Shown here: positions 51,498-59,640 of the stretch, piece by piece
How the letters are laid out: each line of letters opens with the position of its first letter
Numbering within the stretch: the stretch's first letter is position 1
NCBI GenBank assembly: GCA_037045155.1
Contig: JBAOIG010000003.1
Location: forward strand, 620,001-684,000
From: Thermomicrobiales bacterium
GTDB taxonomy: Bacteria; Chloroflexota; Chloroflexia; Thermomicrobiales; CFX8
DNA length: 64,000 nucleotides
Direction of reading: 5' to 3'
The notes under the pieces: generated by a model
What the model was told of the DNA's origin: nothing
Seen by the model: only the letters and a program-made list of their open reading frames with translations
The model's database searches: none
Translations under genes and position numbers: made by a program

Positions 51498-52577
51498 ATG
51501 ACGACAACAACCGCCGTGAATGCGTTTCGCATCCCGTTGGATCACGAGTCCGACACATCCGGGCTTGCTGCCCTGGTTACCGAGGGGAAGCTTGACGCAT
51601 CGGCCGTTATCGGTGTAACCGGCAAGGTGGAGGGCAACTGGCCGGGCGAGCAGACGCGAATCGCGGCGGACACGGCAGTGCGTCGATATCTCACCGGGGC
51701 CGGCGCGACTGCAGAGTCTGTCGCTCGTATTCCGATGATCTTCTCGAGTGGTGGCGTCGGCATCATGACACCTCATATCGTGGTGTATGCGCGAGTCCCC
51801 TGGAATGGCGTAATCGATAGCCAGCCCCGGCTTGTTGTTGGCTCAGGACGCACACAGCCACTCGATGCGCGCTGGCTTGGAAGCTCGCGAATGGTTTCCG
51901 AGTGCGCCAATGCCGTCAGAAGCGCAATGGAGGATGGCGACATGACGCGCGATGAAGCGCGGTTTGTGATCGCGAAGAGTCCGTCGCCATCCGAAGAACA
52001 GCTGGATGAGGCCGATGTGTCGCCTGCTATACGGAGGGCCTTGCTTCCACTCGTGAGTGGCGCGACTGCCCTGGGGATTGGTGTTGCGCTCGGTGAGTTC
52101 GAACTGCCAGATGAATCGCGGATTGGCGTTGACCAGTCGCTGTGGACCGGACGCGCGTCGTGTTCGGTTGGGCGGGAGCGCCCCTTCTCCCAGATGCTGG
52201 CCCTTGGCAATTCAACGCGCGCGGGTGGCACGCTGATGGTTGGCGCGAGCGTGATGCACGATGTTATCGATGTCACAGCACTCGACCGAGCGCTTACTGA
52301 CGCCGACCTGGAAGTTGGCGACGGTGGAATCACTGACGAAATACTCCAGCGAATCGTCGCGGTCTATCTGAAGATCGGCGAGCCGGACGGCACGATCCGC
52401 GGCCGGCGGCAAGTGCAGGATGCCCGCAACAGTCGCTACGGCAGCGAACTGAAGGCCGCAGTTGGCGGAGCGTTTGCCGGACGCCTGGGAGACACCGCGC
52501 TCTACATCTCGTCGGCCGCGGTTCACCAGGGGCCGCCCAACGGCGGCACCGTCGCCGTGGTTGTCGATCATAGTTGA
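51498..52577 (+). CDS. Ring-opening amidohydrolase (cyanuric acid amidohydrolase / barbiturase family)
   Basis: 359 residues in three repeated domains, as in AtzD/TrzD/Bar. These hydrolyse the amide of cyanurate or barbiturate-like rings. The three Lys/Ser pairs seem kept: GKVEGN (Lys) with FSSGGVG (Ser), VIAKSPSP (Lys) with RASCSVG (Ser), and YLKIGEPDG (Lys) with the final SAAVHQGPPNGG (Ser). Signatures differ from true AtzD (GKVEGNW for GKTEGNG, SSGGVGI for SGGTEGV), so the substrate may differ. ATG 51498 has GGAGG 4 nt upstream. No pyrimidine- or triazine-degradation genes are adjacent. Confidence 0.87.
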   Translation: MTTTTAVNAFRIPLDHESDTSGLAALVTEGKLDASAVIGVTGKVEGNWPGEQTRIAADTAVRRYLTGAGATAESVARIPMIFSSGGVGIMTPHIVVYARVPWNGVIDSQPRLVVGSGRTQPLDARWLGSSRMVSECANAVRSAMEDGDMTRDEARFVIAKSPSPSEEQLDEADVSPAIRRALLPLVSGATALGIGVALGEFELPDESRIGVDQSLWTGRASCSVGRERPFSQMLALGNSTRAGGTLMVGASVMHDVIDVTALDRALTDADLEVGDGGITDEILQRIVAVYLKIGEPDGTIRGRRQVQDARNSRYGSELKAAVGGAFAGRLGDTALYISSAAVHQGPPNGGTVAVVVDHS

Positions 52578-52599
52578 TCGACGATGGCGACAAACGAAA

Positions 52600-52623
52600 A
52601 CACCCTGCCCGGAGGCAGGGTGT
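52600..52623 (-). terminator. Terminator of the tRNA-Leu/rnpB/tRNA-His transcript
   Basis: ACACCCTGCC-CGGA-GGCAGGGTGT, a 10-bp perfect stem. On the minus strand it is followed by TTTCGTTTG. It also lies 23 bp after the plus-strand amidohydrolase gene and may serve both. Confidence 0.75.
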
Positions 52624-52687
52624 TCGGCCTGAACAATCGCGTAGGGGGATCGTGTCGACGGAGTGATGACTGAGCGGGATGAAGGGG

Positions 52688-52761
52688 GGTGCCCCACGGG
52701 GCTCGAACCCGTAACCACTGGTTCCACAGACCAGTGCTCTGCCTATTGAGCTAGAGGCACC
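52688..52761 (-). tRNA. tRNA-His (GUG)
   Basis: Acceptor GTGCCTC/GGGGCAC with the extra G-1 opposite C73 that marks tRNA-His, anticodon stem CTGGT/ACCAG around CTGTGGA (anticodon GTG). CCA is not encoded. Confidence 0.96.
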
Positions 52762-52781
52762 ATGACGTTGGTGGCACTGAC

Positions 52782-53115
52782 AATACCGGACTGTAAGCCG
52801 AGTTCTGTTTCTGACGGCCATCTATCTCAGCCGTAATGGCTGGACGCGAATCGCGTCTGCTCTCACCTCGGGCCTCGGCGAGCAACCTGGTAACGGCCCA
52901 GTCGGAGATTGCTGCGGGGAGGATTGCCCTTTTCACCCGCGAACGACTAGCGCCCGCGGTCTTGTTTCTGTTGCTCTCGCGCCGGCCTGAGCCAACGCGC
53001 CTGTCTGGACTGTCAACGCACACCGACATGCGTTTCCCCGACTTTCGCCGGGCACCCGCGCTCTGTGCAGCTCGGACTTTCCTCTGGCAATGCCAGCGAC
53101 CGTCCGTCCGGTATC
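52782..53115 (-). ncRNA. rnpB: RNase P RNA, bacterial class A
   Basis: About 334 nt. The conserved 5' core GAGGAAAGTCCGAGC and 3' core ACAGAACTCGGCTTACAG are both present, and the ends pair as P1 (ATACCGGAC with GTCCGGTAT, 53106-53114 / 52783-52791). GAAAGTCGGGGAAACGC-like and GGTGAAAAGGG elements lie between, as in type-A RNAs. It is the catalytic subunit that matures tRNA 5' ends. It sits between tRNA-Leu and tRNA-His on one strand with no promoter or terminator evident between them. Confidence 0.96.
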
Positions 53116-53159
53116 GTTCAGTTATTAAGGCACGATCCAGTTTCCTGGGTCATGATCGG

Positions 53160-53246
53160 TGGTGCCGAAGGGGAGATTTGAACTCCCACGCCCTTACGGG
53201 CACTACGCCCTGAACGTAGCGCGTCTGCCGGTTCCGCCACTTCGGC
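53160..53246 (-). tRNA. tRNA-Leu (CAG), CCA encoded
   Basis: Acceptor GCCGAAG/CTTCGGC, anticodon stem CTACG/CGTAG around TTCAGGG (anticodon CAG), long class-II variable arm (TGCCCGTAAGGGCG), and ACCA encoded. Confidence 0.96.
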
Positions 53247-53270
53247 AAGTAACTCTCACGAGCGGGCGAC

Positions 53271-53276
53271 AGTATA
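53271..53276 (-). promoter_or_regulatory. Predicted -10 box of the tRNA-Leu/rnpB/tRNA-His cluster
   Basis: TATACT on the minus strand, 24 bp before tRNA-Leu. A weak TTGCGC lies 19 bp further upstream. Confidence 0.5.
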
Positions 53277-53348
53277 TCATCACCCTGAAAATCGGCGCAA
53301 TGTTCTGGATTTGAGAAAGCATCCGATCCAGAGTGTAAGGGCATCAGA

Positions 53349-53639
53349 GTGTTGACGCAGCTTCGATCGATGTTGATCGGTCGAGAACTTGACGTAACGT
53401 TATATAGCAAGCCCGGTTGTGAGCTTTGTCGGGAAGCGGAGCGGGTCATCGATCGTGTCTTTGGCAAGCGGCGTGTCAACGTCGTCAACATTCTCGACGA
53501 TCGTGTGCTCGAAGATCTGTACGTGTTCCGCATTCCAGTCCTCGTCGTTGACGGGATCGAGGTCGCAGAAGGATTGATCACCGGCGAGCAGGCACGCGGA
53601 GCAAGGCAAGCGGCGATTGGGGCGCGAGCAGGTCGATGA
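53349..53639 (+). CDS. Glutaredoxin-like thioredoxin-fold protein
   Basis: 96 residues: VTLYSKPGCELCREAERVI with a CxxC redox pair, then IPVLVVDGIEVAEG with the cis-proline typical of the fold. It resembles the small glutaredoxin-like (DUF836) group, with unknown substrate. The GTG start at 53349 may be replaced by the ATG at 53373. Its stop overlaps the next gene as ATGA, so it leads the TPR/glycosyltransferase operon. Confidence 0.86.
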   Translation: MLTQLRSMLIGRELDVTLYSKPGCELCREAERVIDRVFGKRRVNVVNILDDRVLEDLYVFRIPVLVVDGIEVAEGLITGEQARGARQAAIGARAGR

Positions 53640-54250
53640 ACAAGCAATCGCCACGTGGACGCCGTGGCTCACACGTCGCGTTCATCATTCTGGCGGTAGT
53701 GGTGGTGACGCTGATGATCGGTGGCACTCTGGTGGCAGTCCTGCCGCTCGGCGACTCATCTGACTCTACGTCTTCAGCCGATCGTCCAGCCGTCCAGGTG
53801 ACTCCTGGCGCGGAAATCGCCCGACTCCAAACGCAGGTTACGGAAGACCCGATCGACTCTGCTGGGGTGGTGGTTCTCGCCGAGGTACTCGCCAACAGTG
53901 GACGACTGAGTGAATCCTACGTCTGGTACCAGAAGGCAACTGCTCTTCGGCCGGACGACGCCTCGTTGCGGCTGGCGTTTGGCCGCGCATTGCTGCGCGG
54001 CCAACAATGGTTCGATGCAGAGCTGCAGCTGACTATGGGCAACGACCTCGATGTATCGAGCGCCGCGATCGCATTTTCGCTCGGTCAGCTGGCCGACCAG
54101 CGGCCAGGCGGCGACCCGGCCACTGCAAGAGCCTGGTATCAGCAAGCCATCGATCGCGACCCGACGTCTCTATTCGCTCAGCAGGCACGGACGCGACTTG
54201 CCGAGCTTGGCGGCAGTCCCGCGACGCCATCAGTCATGACTGGCCCGTAA
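53636..54250 (+). CDS. Membrane-anchored TPR-like protein
   Basis: 204 residues. A basic N-terminus and one transmembrane helix (about 14-37, HVAFIILAVVVVTLMIGGTL). A low-complexity linker leads to tetratricopeptide-type helices (AEVLANSGRLSESYVWYQKA, ALRPDDASLRLAFGRALL, ARAWYQQAIDRDP). It is similar in layout to the TPR part of CcmH/NrfG cytochrome-maturation proteins, but no other ccm genes are here. The TPR part would face outside. It overlaps the glutaredoxin-like gene by 4 bp and ends 2 bp before a glycosyltransferase. Confidence 0.8.
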   Translation: MNKQSPRGRRGSHVAFIILAVVVVTLMIGGTLVAVLPLGDSSDSTSSADRPAVQVTPGAEIARLQTQVTEDPIDSAGVVVLAEVLANSGRLSESYVWYQKATALRPDDASLRLAFGRALLRGQQWFDAELQLTMGNDLDVSSAAIAFSLGQLADQRPGGDPATARAWYQQAIDRDPTSLFAQQARTRLAELGGSPATPSVMTGP

Positions 54251-54252
54251 GG

Positions 54253-55539
54253 ATGCGTCTACTCCACATCAACCATCGGTATGCCCCCTACAGCGGTGGA
54301 TCGGAAGTAGTCATCCAGCGTATCTCCGAGGCGTTTGCCCGCGATGGCCATGACGTGACAGTCGTCACGTCTGACGCGTTTGACCTTGAATACTTCTGGG
54401 ATCGCCGCCGGCGGAAGATCGATGCCCCACCGACGGAAGACCTCGGCGGGGTTCGCGTCATTCGGGTTCCAGTTCGACATCTCCCAGCTAGCCCGATCGT
54501 CTTCCAGGGTTCGCGGCGGCTGATGGGGGAGCTGTCGCGGGTTCTGCGCCCGGCCTGCCCGTTCGAGTATGTGTCTCGTATCCAGCCGTGGATTCCGGGG
54601 CTGCGAGATGCGATGCGATCAGCCGGCCAGGTGGATGTGGTGCTGGCGACGAACCTTGGGCTGGAGAGCCTCGCGGTCGCCGCCCACGAGCATGCCCGTA
54701 GAATCGGGGCGGCGTTCGCGCTGATGCCGTTTCTGCACCTCGGTCCTGACGATAGTTCGGTGGCCCGGCGCTACGTCACCATGCCGCACCAGCTGAAGCT
54801 GCTCCGAGACGCCGATGTCGTCATGACGATGACGGAGCGCGAGCGTGAGTTCATCACCGGCCTGGGTGTTCCTCCCGGCCGCGTCGTTGTCACTGGCGCG
54901 GGCGTGGACGTCGATGCGGTGACTGGTGGCGACGGAGTCGGATTTCGCAACCGCCATCAACTGGACGGCTTCGTAGTTGGATCGCTTGGGCCTCCATCGG
55001 CTGAGAAAGGCACGCCGGATCTTGTGCGAGCCATCGCCAGCTTGCGACGGGCCGGCCGCGACGTTAGCCTCGTAATCGCCGGCCCGCCGCTCTCGGGCTT
55101 CACGCGCTGGTTCGAGTCGCTGACGCCTGATGAGCGCGCTGGTGTCCGCATGCTTGGCTACATCGATACTGCCGAACGACGCGACTTGCTTGCCGCGATC
55201 GACACCTTTGCCCTGACCTCCCGTACGGAGTCCTTTGGTATCGTCTATCTTGAAGCTTGGGTGAATCGGAAGCCTGTTATTGCGGCGAGAGCCGGGGCTG
55301 TGCCAGAGCTCGTCCGCGATGGTGAGACTGGCCTGTTGGTCCCGTATGGCAATCCAGATGCTCTTGCCAGAACGATCGGGCTGTTGATGGACGACGAGGG
55401 TCTACGGCAGTCGCTCGGGGAACACGGACGGCAGCTCTCTGAGTCGCGATACACGTGGCCAGACGTGTTGCGGCGTGTCGAGCGCGGCTATCTGATCGCC
55501 ACGGAGCGAATGCCACCATTGCCGGAGGGGGCAGAGTGA
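54253..55539 (+). CDS. Family 4 glycosyltransferase
   Basis: 428 residues, GT-B fold. N-terminal HINHRYAPYSGGSEVVIQRI and VTVVTSDAF. C-terminal VGSLGPPSAEKGTPDLVRAI and the donor-binding ESFGIVYLEAWVNRKPVIAA with Glu at the usual spacing. Glycan or glycolipid assembly is likely, and donor and acceptor are unknown. It starts 2 bp after the TPR gene, and its stop overlaps the next start as GTGA. Confidence 0.9.
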   Translation: MRLLHINHRYAPYSGGSEVVIQRISEAFARDGHDVTVVTSDAFDLEYFWDRRRRKIDAPPTEDLGGVRVIRVPVRHLPASPIVFQGSRRLMGELSRVLRPACPFEYVSRIQPWIPGLRDAMRSAGQVDVVLATNLGLESLAVAAHEHARRIGAAFALMPFLHLGPDDSSVARRYVTMPHQLKLLRDADVVMTMTEREREFITGLGVPPGRVVVTGAGVDVDAVTGGDGVGFRNRHQLDGFVVGSLGPPSAEKGTPDLVRAIASLRRAGRDVSLVIAGPPLSGFTRWFESLTPDERAGVRMLGYIDTAERRDLLAAIDTFALTSRTESFGIVYLEAWVNRKPVIAARAGAVPELVRDGETGLLVPYGNPDALARTIGLLMDDEGLRQSLGEHGRQLSESRYTWPDVLRRVERGYLIATERMPPLPEGAE

Positions 55540-55916
55540 CGACATTACGCCGGCCGTTGGAGGAGCAGATCGAAGCGATTCGCCATGCCATCGCCGCGCG
55601 GCACGGCGTCGAGCCAGGCGGGCGCGCGGACACGACGGCTGCCGCGGCGATCGAGCGCGCCCAACGTCATGCGACCGTCAGCGGACATTGGGGATTGGCA
55701 TCGTCGGCGCCAGTCGTTGGTCGGTTCATCGTGCTCGGCCAGCGTGTCCTCCGGATTGGGCTCCGCTGGTATATCAACCCGATCGTCGAGCAACAGAACG
55801 CGTTCAACGACGCGGCGGTCGCAGCATTGTTCGAGCTTGAGCTCGAGAATCAACGACTTCGTCGCGTTGTGGCCCAGTCATCGCGCGACGATGCTGGAGA
55901 GCCAACCCCATCGTGA
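55536..55916 (+). CDS. Helical protein of glycan-biosynthesis clusters, unknown
   Basis: 126 residues, no signal peptide or clear transmembrane helix. The central LRIGLRWYINPIVEQQNAFND and following helix FELELENQRLRRVV resemble the extension found before some glycan-cluster methyltransferases, here without a catalytic domain. The GTG start overlaps the previous stop (GTGA), and the stop overlaps the next start (GTGA), so it is tightly coupled between two glycosyltransferases. It may be a partner or scaffold for them, which is inference. Confidence 0.75.
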   Translation: MTTLRRPLEEQIEAIRHAIAARHGVEPGGRADTTAAAAIERAQRHATVSGHWGLASSAPVVGRFIVLGQRVLRIGLRWYINPIVEQQNAFNDAAVAALFELELENQRLRRVVAQSSRDDAGEPTPS

Positions 55917-56938
55917 ATATCCTGATTCTTCACAGCCAGGTGCCGTTCGTTCGCGGTGGGGCTGAAGTGCTCGTAGAGGGTCTGCGCGACGCGTTGATCG
56001 AGTACGGGCATACCGCAGACATTGTCGCGCTCCCGCTTGGCTGGAATCCTCCTGAGAAGCTGCTTACCACGGCGCTTGCCTGGCGGTTGCTCGATGCCAC
56101 GTCGTTCAACGCTCGCGCGGTGGACCGTGTCATCTGCACGAAATATCCGACATGGGCCGTCGAGCATCCGAACAAAGCGCTCTGGCTGATCCATCAACAC
56201 CGTCAGGCATATGATCTCTTCGGCGCTCAATTCAGTGAATTCGGCGTCGACACCCGGTCGCGGGCGCTGCGCGAGAGGGTTGTTGATATCGATCGCGCTG
56301 GCATCGGAGAATGTCGACCGCGATACGCGATCAGCCGCAACGTGGCCGGTCGTCTTCGTCGCTACTGTGGCATCGACGCCCAGCCACTCTACCCGCCAGT
56401 CCCGCGAAGCGGTTTGCGAGCCGAGCGCTACGATCCGTTTGTACTGAGCGTTGCGCGCCTGGATGCCAGCAAGCGTATCGACCTCGCGATCCAGGCGCTG
56501 GCTGAGTCACGATCGGCGTTGCGCCTCGTTGTTGTCGGCGACGGACCGGATGCGGCATCACTGCGAATGCTCGTCGAGAGGACAGGAGTTGCCGACCGCG
56601 TCGACTTCCTGGGTCGGATATCGGATGACCGGCTCCGCGAGCTCTACAACACCTGTCGTGCCGTCTACTATGCACCGGTCGATGAGGATTACGGGTACAC
56701 GACCGTCGAAGCGTTAAGCGCGGCCAAGCCCGTTCTGACGACTGACGACGCTGGTGGGGTCCTCGAATTTGTCGATCATCGCGTCGATGGCTTTGTCACC
56801 AACGCCGACCCGACATCTCTAGCCGAATCGATCCGCGCGGTCGGGGACGAGCGCATCGCCCGACAGCTCGGGGGACATGGGCCGGATCGGGTTACGGCAC
56901 TGTCGTGGGACGCTGTCATCGAGGCGTTAGCAGGATGA
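55913..56938 (+). CDS. Family 4 glycosyltransferase
   Basis: 341 residues, GT-B fold. NILILHSQVPFVRGGAEVLVEGL, ALWLIHQHRQAYDLFG, FVLSVARLDASKRIDLAIQAL and VVVGDGPDAASL. The donor motif is modified, reading DEDYGYTTVEALSAAKPVLTT, with Glu replaced at the usual EGFG first position by Asp-Tyr-Gly-Tyr. The substrate is unknown. GTG 55913 overlaps the preceding stop, and the next gene's ATG at 56935 overlaps this stop (ATGA). Confidence 0.9.
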   Translation: MNILILHSQVPFVRGGAEVLVEGLRDALIEYGHTADIVALPLGWNPPEKLLTTALAWRLLDATSFNARAVDRVICTKYPTWAVEHPNKALWLIHQHRQAYDLFGAQFSEFGVDTRSRALRERVVDIDRAGIGECRPRYAISRNVAGRLRRYCGIDAQPLYPPVPRSGLRAERYDPFVLSVARLDASKRIDLAIQALAESRSALRLVVVGDGPDAASLRMLVERTGVADRVDFLGRISDDRLRELYNTCRAVYYAPVDEDYGYTTVEALSAAKPVLTTDDAGGVLEFVDHRVDGFVTNADPTSLAESIRAVGDERIARQLGGHGPDRVTALSWDAVIEALAG

Positions 56939-58517
56939 GCGGCAGGCCTGGCGACCCGGTGCTCCAGATGGTAACGCCGCTCCCGCCGCTTCAAACCGGC
57001 ATCGCGCAATACAGCCGCGACCTCCTGGGGCGCTGGATGGACGTTGGCAGGTTCGTGTCGTCGCCGAGCGTGGATCGATGGACCGGGGGCCATGGTCGAC
57101 AATCGATGTGGCCACGATGCGTCGTGCAGGGCGTCTTGCCGATCTTCCAACGGTGTACCAACTCGGCAACAGCGGCTTTCACCGTATCGCATTCGAGGCT
57201 TCCCTTCGCCGGCCGGGCGTCGCTGTTCTCCACGATACCGTCCTGCACCACGGGCGATTGGCGTCGATGTTGCGCGGCCGCGGAGCCGGCGACTATCGGC
57301 GGCTGATGCGCATGCTCTATGGAGATGACGGAGAACGCGCCGCGCTTGACGCAGCAGCCGGAAAGATCGTGGATCTGAACGACTTCCCGCTGGTCGAGGA
57401 TATCGTTGCCGGTTCGCGTCTGGTCGTCGTCCATTCTGACTACGCACGGCACAAGTTGCTGGCGCGATGCCCGGATGCGGCGATCGTTCGTGTCCCGATG
57501 GGTATCCCGCTGCCTCACCTGACAGATCAGGCGGCAGCGCGTCGGTTGCTTGAAATTCCCGACAGCGCGTTTGTCGTCGCCTCCGTCACTCATGTGAATC
57601 CATTCAAGCGGCTACCGGTGGTGTTGCGCGCGGTTCGGATGCTGCGGCATCGGATTCCGGAGCTGATTCTGGTTATCGCCGGATCATCGGCGCCTGGGAT
57701 CGATCTTGCGCGACTGGCTCACGCCTATGGCGTCAGCGATCAGGTTCGATTACTGGGTTACGTCGGCGATGACGTCGCGCGATTGGTTGCGCGAGCATCC
57801 GACGTCAGTGTCAACCTGAGATTCCCCAGCGCAGGGGAGACATCAGCGAGCCTCTTGCGGCTGATGGGGGCTGGCCGGCCAGTGCTTGTGACCCGGGATG
57901 CATCGACAGTTGAGTACCCATCCGACGCTGTGCTGCCTGTCGATGTCGGACCATTCGAAGATGAGCTGGTGGCAGAGCTACTCCTTCTGCTGTTTGGAAA
58001 CGACGAGTTGCGTCAGTCTGCTGGAAATGCTGCACGGCGATTCATCGAGGCAGAGCACGGCGTCGGCCGAATGGCGGCCGGATACCGCGATGCGATCCAT
58101 CTCGCGTTCGGGCGCGATTTCGCGCCTGTAGCCGATATCACGTCGTTCGAGCCACCGGTGGTGACTGAGCGTGGCAGTCCCACGACAGCGCGGGCGATCG
58201 ACCCGCCCTCGGCTGTCGACCGGGATGTTGCGCGGGCGATGACATGGCTGGGGATTGACGATCGCGATGATACGATCCAATCTGTGTCCGCAGCGATGGT
58301 GGCGCTGCGGTTAGATCGGCTCCGCGACGAGCGAAAGGTGGATCCGAGGATGACAGACACCTCGCTGATTCGTACCGAACTGCTGGAGATCCTCGCATGC
58401 CCCGCCTGCAAGGCGAGAGTGCGCCTGGAGGACGAAGAGTTGACCTGCGAAGGCTGCGGCCGGCGCTATCCAATCGAGGATGGGATCCCGATCATGTTGA
58501 TCGAGGCAGCAAAATAG
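56935..58517 (+). CDS. Family 4 glycosyltransferase fused to a Trm112-like domain; -1 frameshift near 57030
   Basis: The N-terminus from ATG 56935 reads [19 protein letters not shown], a genuine GT4 start. At CTG-GGG-CGC (about 57027-57035) this frame turns to nonsense, while the -1 frame continues [17 protein letters not shown] and on through [37 protein letters not shown] and [16 protein letters not shown] to 58517. One extra G in the G4 run restores a single protein. The last about 55 residues form a Trm112/UPF0434-type zinc domain ([26 protein letters not shown]), joined by a charged linker. An ATG at 58350 could start that domain alone. Without the repair, the product from 57078 lacks the N-terminal glycine loop. 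Confidence 0.78.
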
Positions 58518-58529
58518 AACAAGTGTTCG
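58516..58529 (+). promoter_or_regulatory. LexA (SOS) box upstream of ruvB
   Basis: AGAACAAGTGTTCG contains GAAC-AAGT-GTTC (58517-58528), matching GAACRNRYGTTY of the Gram-positive-type LexA box. It covers the -35 position of the TATACT box at 58541-58546. ruvB is a classical SOS gene. Confidence 0.7.
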
Positions 58530-58540
58530 TCGCCGTTTGC

Positions 58541-58546
58541 TATACT
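58541..58546 (+). promoter_or_regulatory. Predicted -10 box of ruvB
   Basis: TATACT in the GCTATACT context also found before gatB and the gene at 23793. It is 42 bp before the ruvB ATG and directly downstream of the LexA box. Confidence 0.55.
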
Positions 58547-58587
58547 CTCCATGTGAATGTGGAGCAGCGCAGGACGGGCAGTACTCT

Positions 58588-59640
58588 ATGACGGGCCGTG
58601 TCGTTTCGGGGAAGCATCGCGACGAGGACGCGGCTATTGAGACGAGCCTGCGACCCAGGCGTCTGGCGGACTACATCGGCCAGGACAAGGTCAAGGACAC
58701 GCTCTCGATCTTCATCGAGGCGGCGTTGGCTCGTGGCGAGCCACTGGATCATGTCCTCCTCTACGGCCCACCCGGGCTCGGCAAGACGACCCTGTCGAAT
58801 ATCATCGCCGCCGAGATGGGCGTGGGTGTCAAGATAACCTCCGGGCCGGCCATCGAGCGCGCTGGAGATCTTGTCTCGATCCTCACCAACATCAAGGCCG
58901 GTGACGTGTTGTTCATCGACGAGATCCATCGGCTGAACCGTACGGTCGAAGAGGTCCTCTATCCGGCGATGGAAGATTTCGCGGTCGATATCATCATCGG
59001 TAAGGGTCCAGGCGCGCGGTCGATGCGACTGAACCTGCCGCGATTCACACTCGTCGGCGCGACGACACGGCTTGCGCTGCTCACCAGTCCGCTGCGCGAT
59101 CGTTTTGGCAGTGTGTTCCGCCTGGATTTCTACGACGACAGGGCGATGACGCAGATCGTCACGCGTTCTGCCAGGATTCTGGACGTTGAGATTCTCGGAG
59201 ACGGCGCCACCGAGATCGCCAGGCGATCCCGTGGGACCCCGCGCGTCGCGAACCGACTGCTAAAGCGGGTTCGTGATTTCGCGCAGGTTCGCGCATCCGG
59301 CGTGATCACCGAGGAGGTGGCGCGCGACGCGATGTCGTTGCTTGATGTCGACCAACTGGGTCTCGATGACGTCGACCGGCGCATCCTGCTGGCGATCATT
59401 GAGAAGTTTGATGGCGGGCCGGTTGGCGTTGACACACTGGCGGCGGCGACAAGCGAAGAGACCGACACAATTATGGATGTCTATGAACCGTACCTGATTC
59501 AGCTTGGATTTCTTCAGCGCACGCCACGCGGCCGGGTAGCAACAAGACACGCCTATCTTCACCTGGGCCTGCCTGCTCCGACACTGTCGGATGACGCTCG
59601 GCAGGCATTGCTGTTCAGTCGCGAACCGGACAACGAGTGA
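58588..59640 (+). CDS. ruvB: Holliday junction branch migration helicase RuvB
   Basis: 350 residues. AAA+ motor with RuvA for branch migration. [12 protein letters not shown], Walker A GPPGLGKT (60-67), Walker [12 protein letters not shown], the [22 protein letters not shown] block (parts shown) and the winged-helix C-terminus ending in [19 protein letters not shown] 58588 is the first codon giving the usual RuvB length. It is preceded by a LexA box and -10. ruvA and ruvC are not adjacent. queA follows with a GTGA overlap, the common ruvB-queA order. Confidence 0.97.
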   Translation: MTGRVVSGKHRDEDAAIETSLRPRRLADYIGQDKVKDTLSIFIEAALARGEPLDHVLLYGPPGLGKTTLSNIIAAEMGVGVKITSGPAIERAGDLVSILTNIKAGDVLFIDEIHRLNRTVEEVLYPAMEDFAVDIIIGKGPGARSMRLNLPRFTLVGATTRLALLTSPLRDRFGSVFRLDFYDDRAMTQIVTRSARILDVEILGDGATEIARRSRGTPRVANRLLKRVRDFAQVRASGVITEEVARDAMSLLDVDQLGLDDVDRRILLAIIEKFDGGPVGVDTLAAATSEETDTIMDVYEPYLIQLGFLQRTPRGRVATRHAYLHLGLPAPTLSDDARQALLFSREPDNE

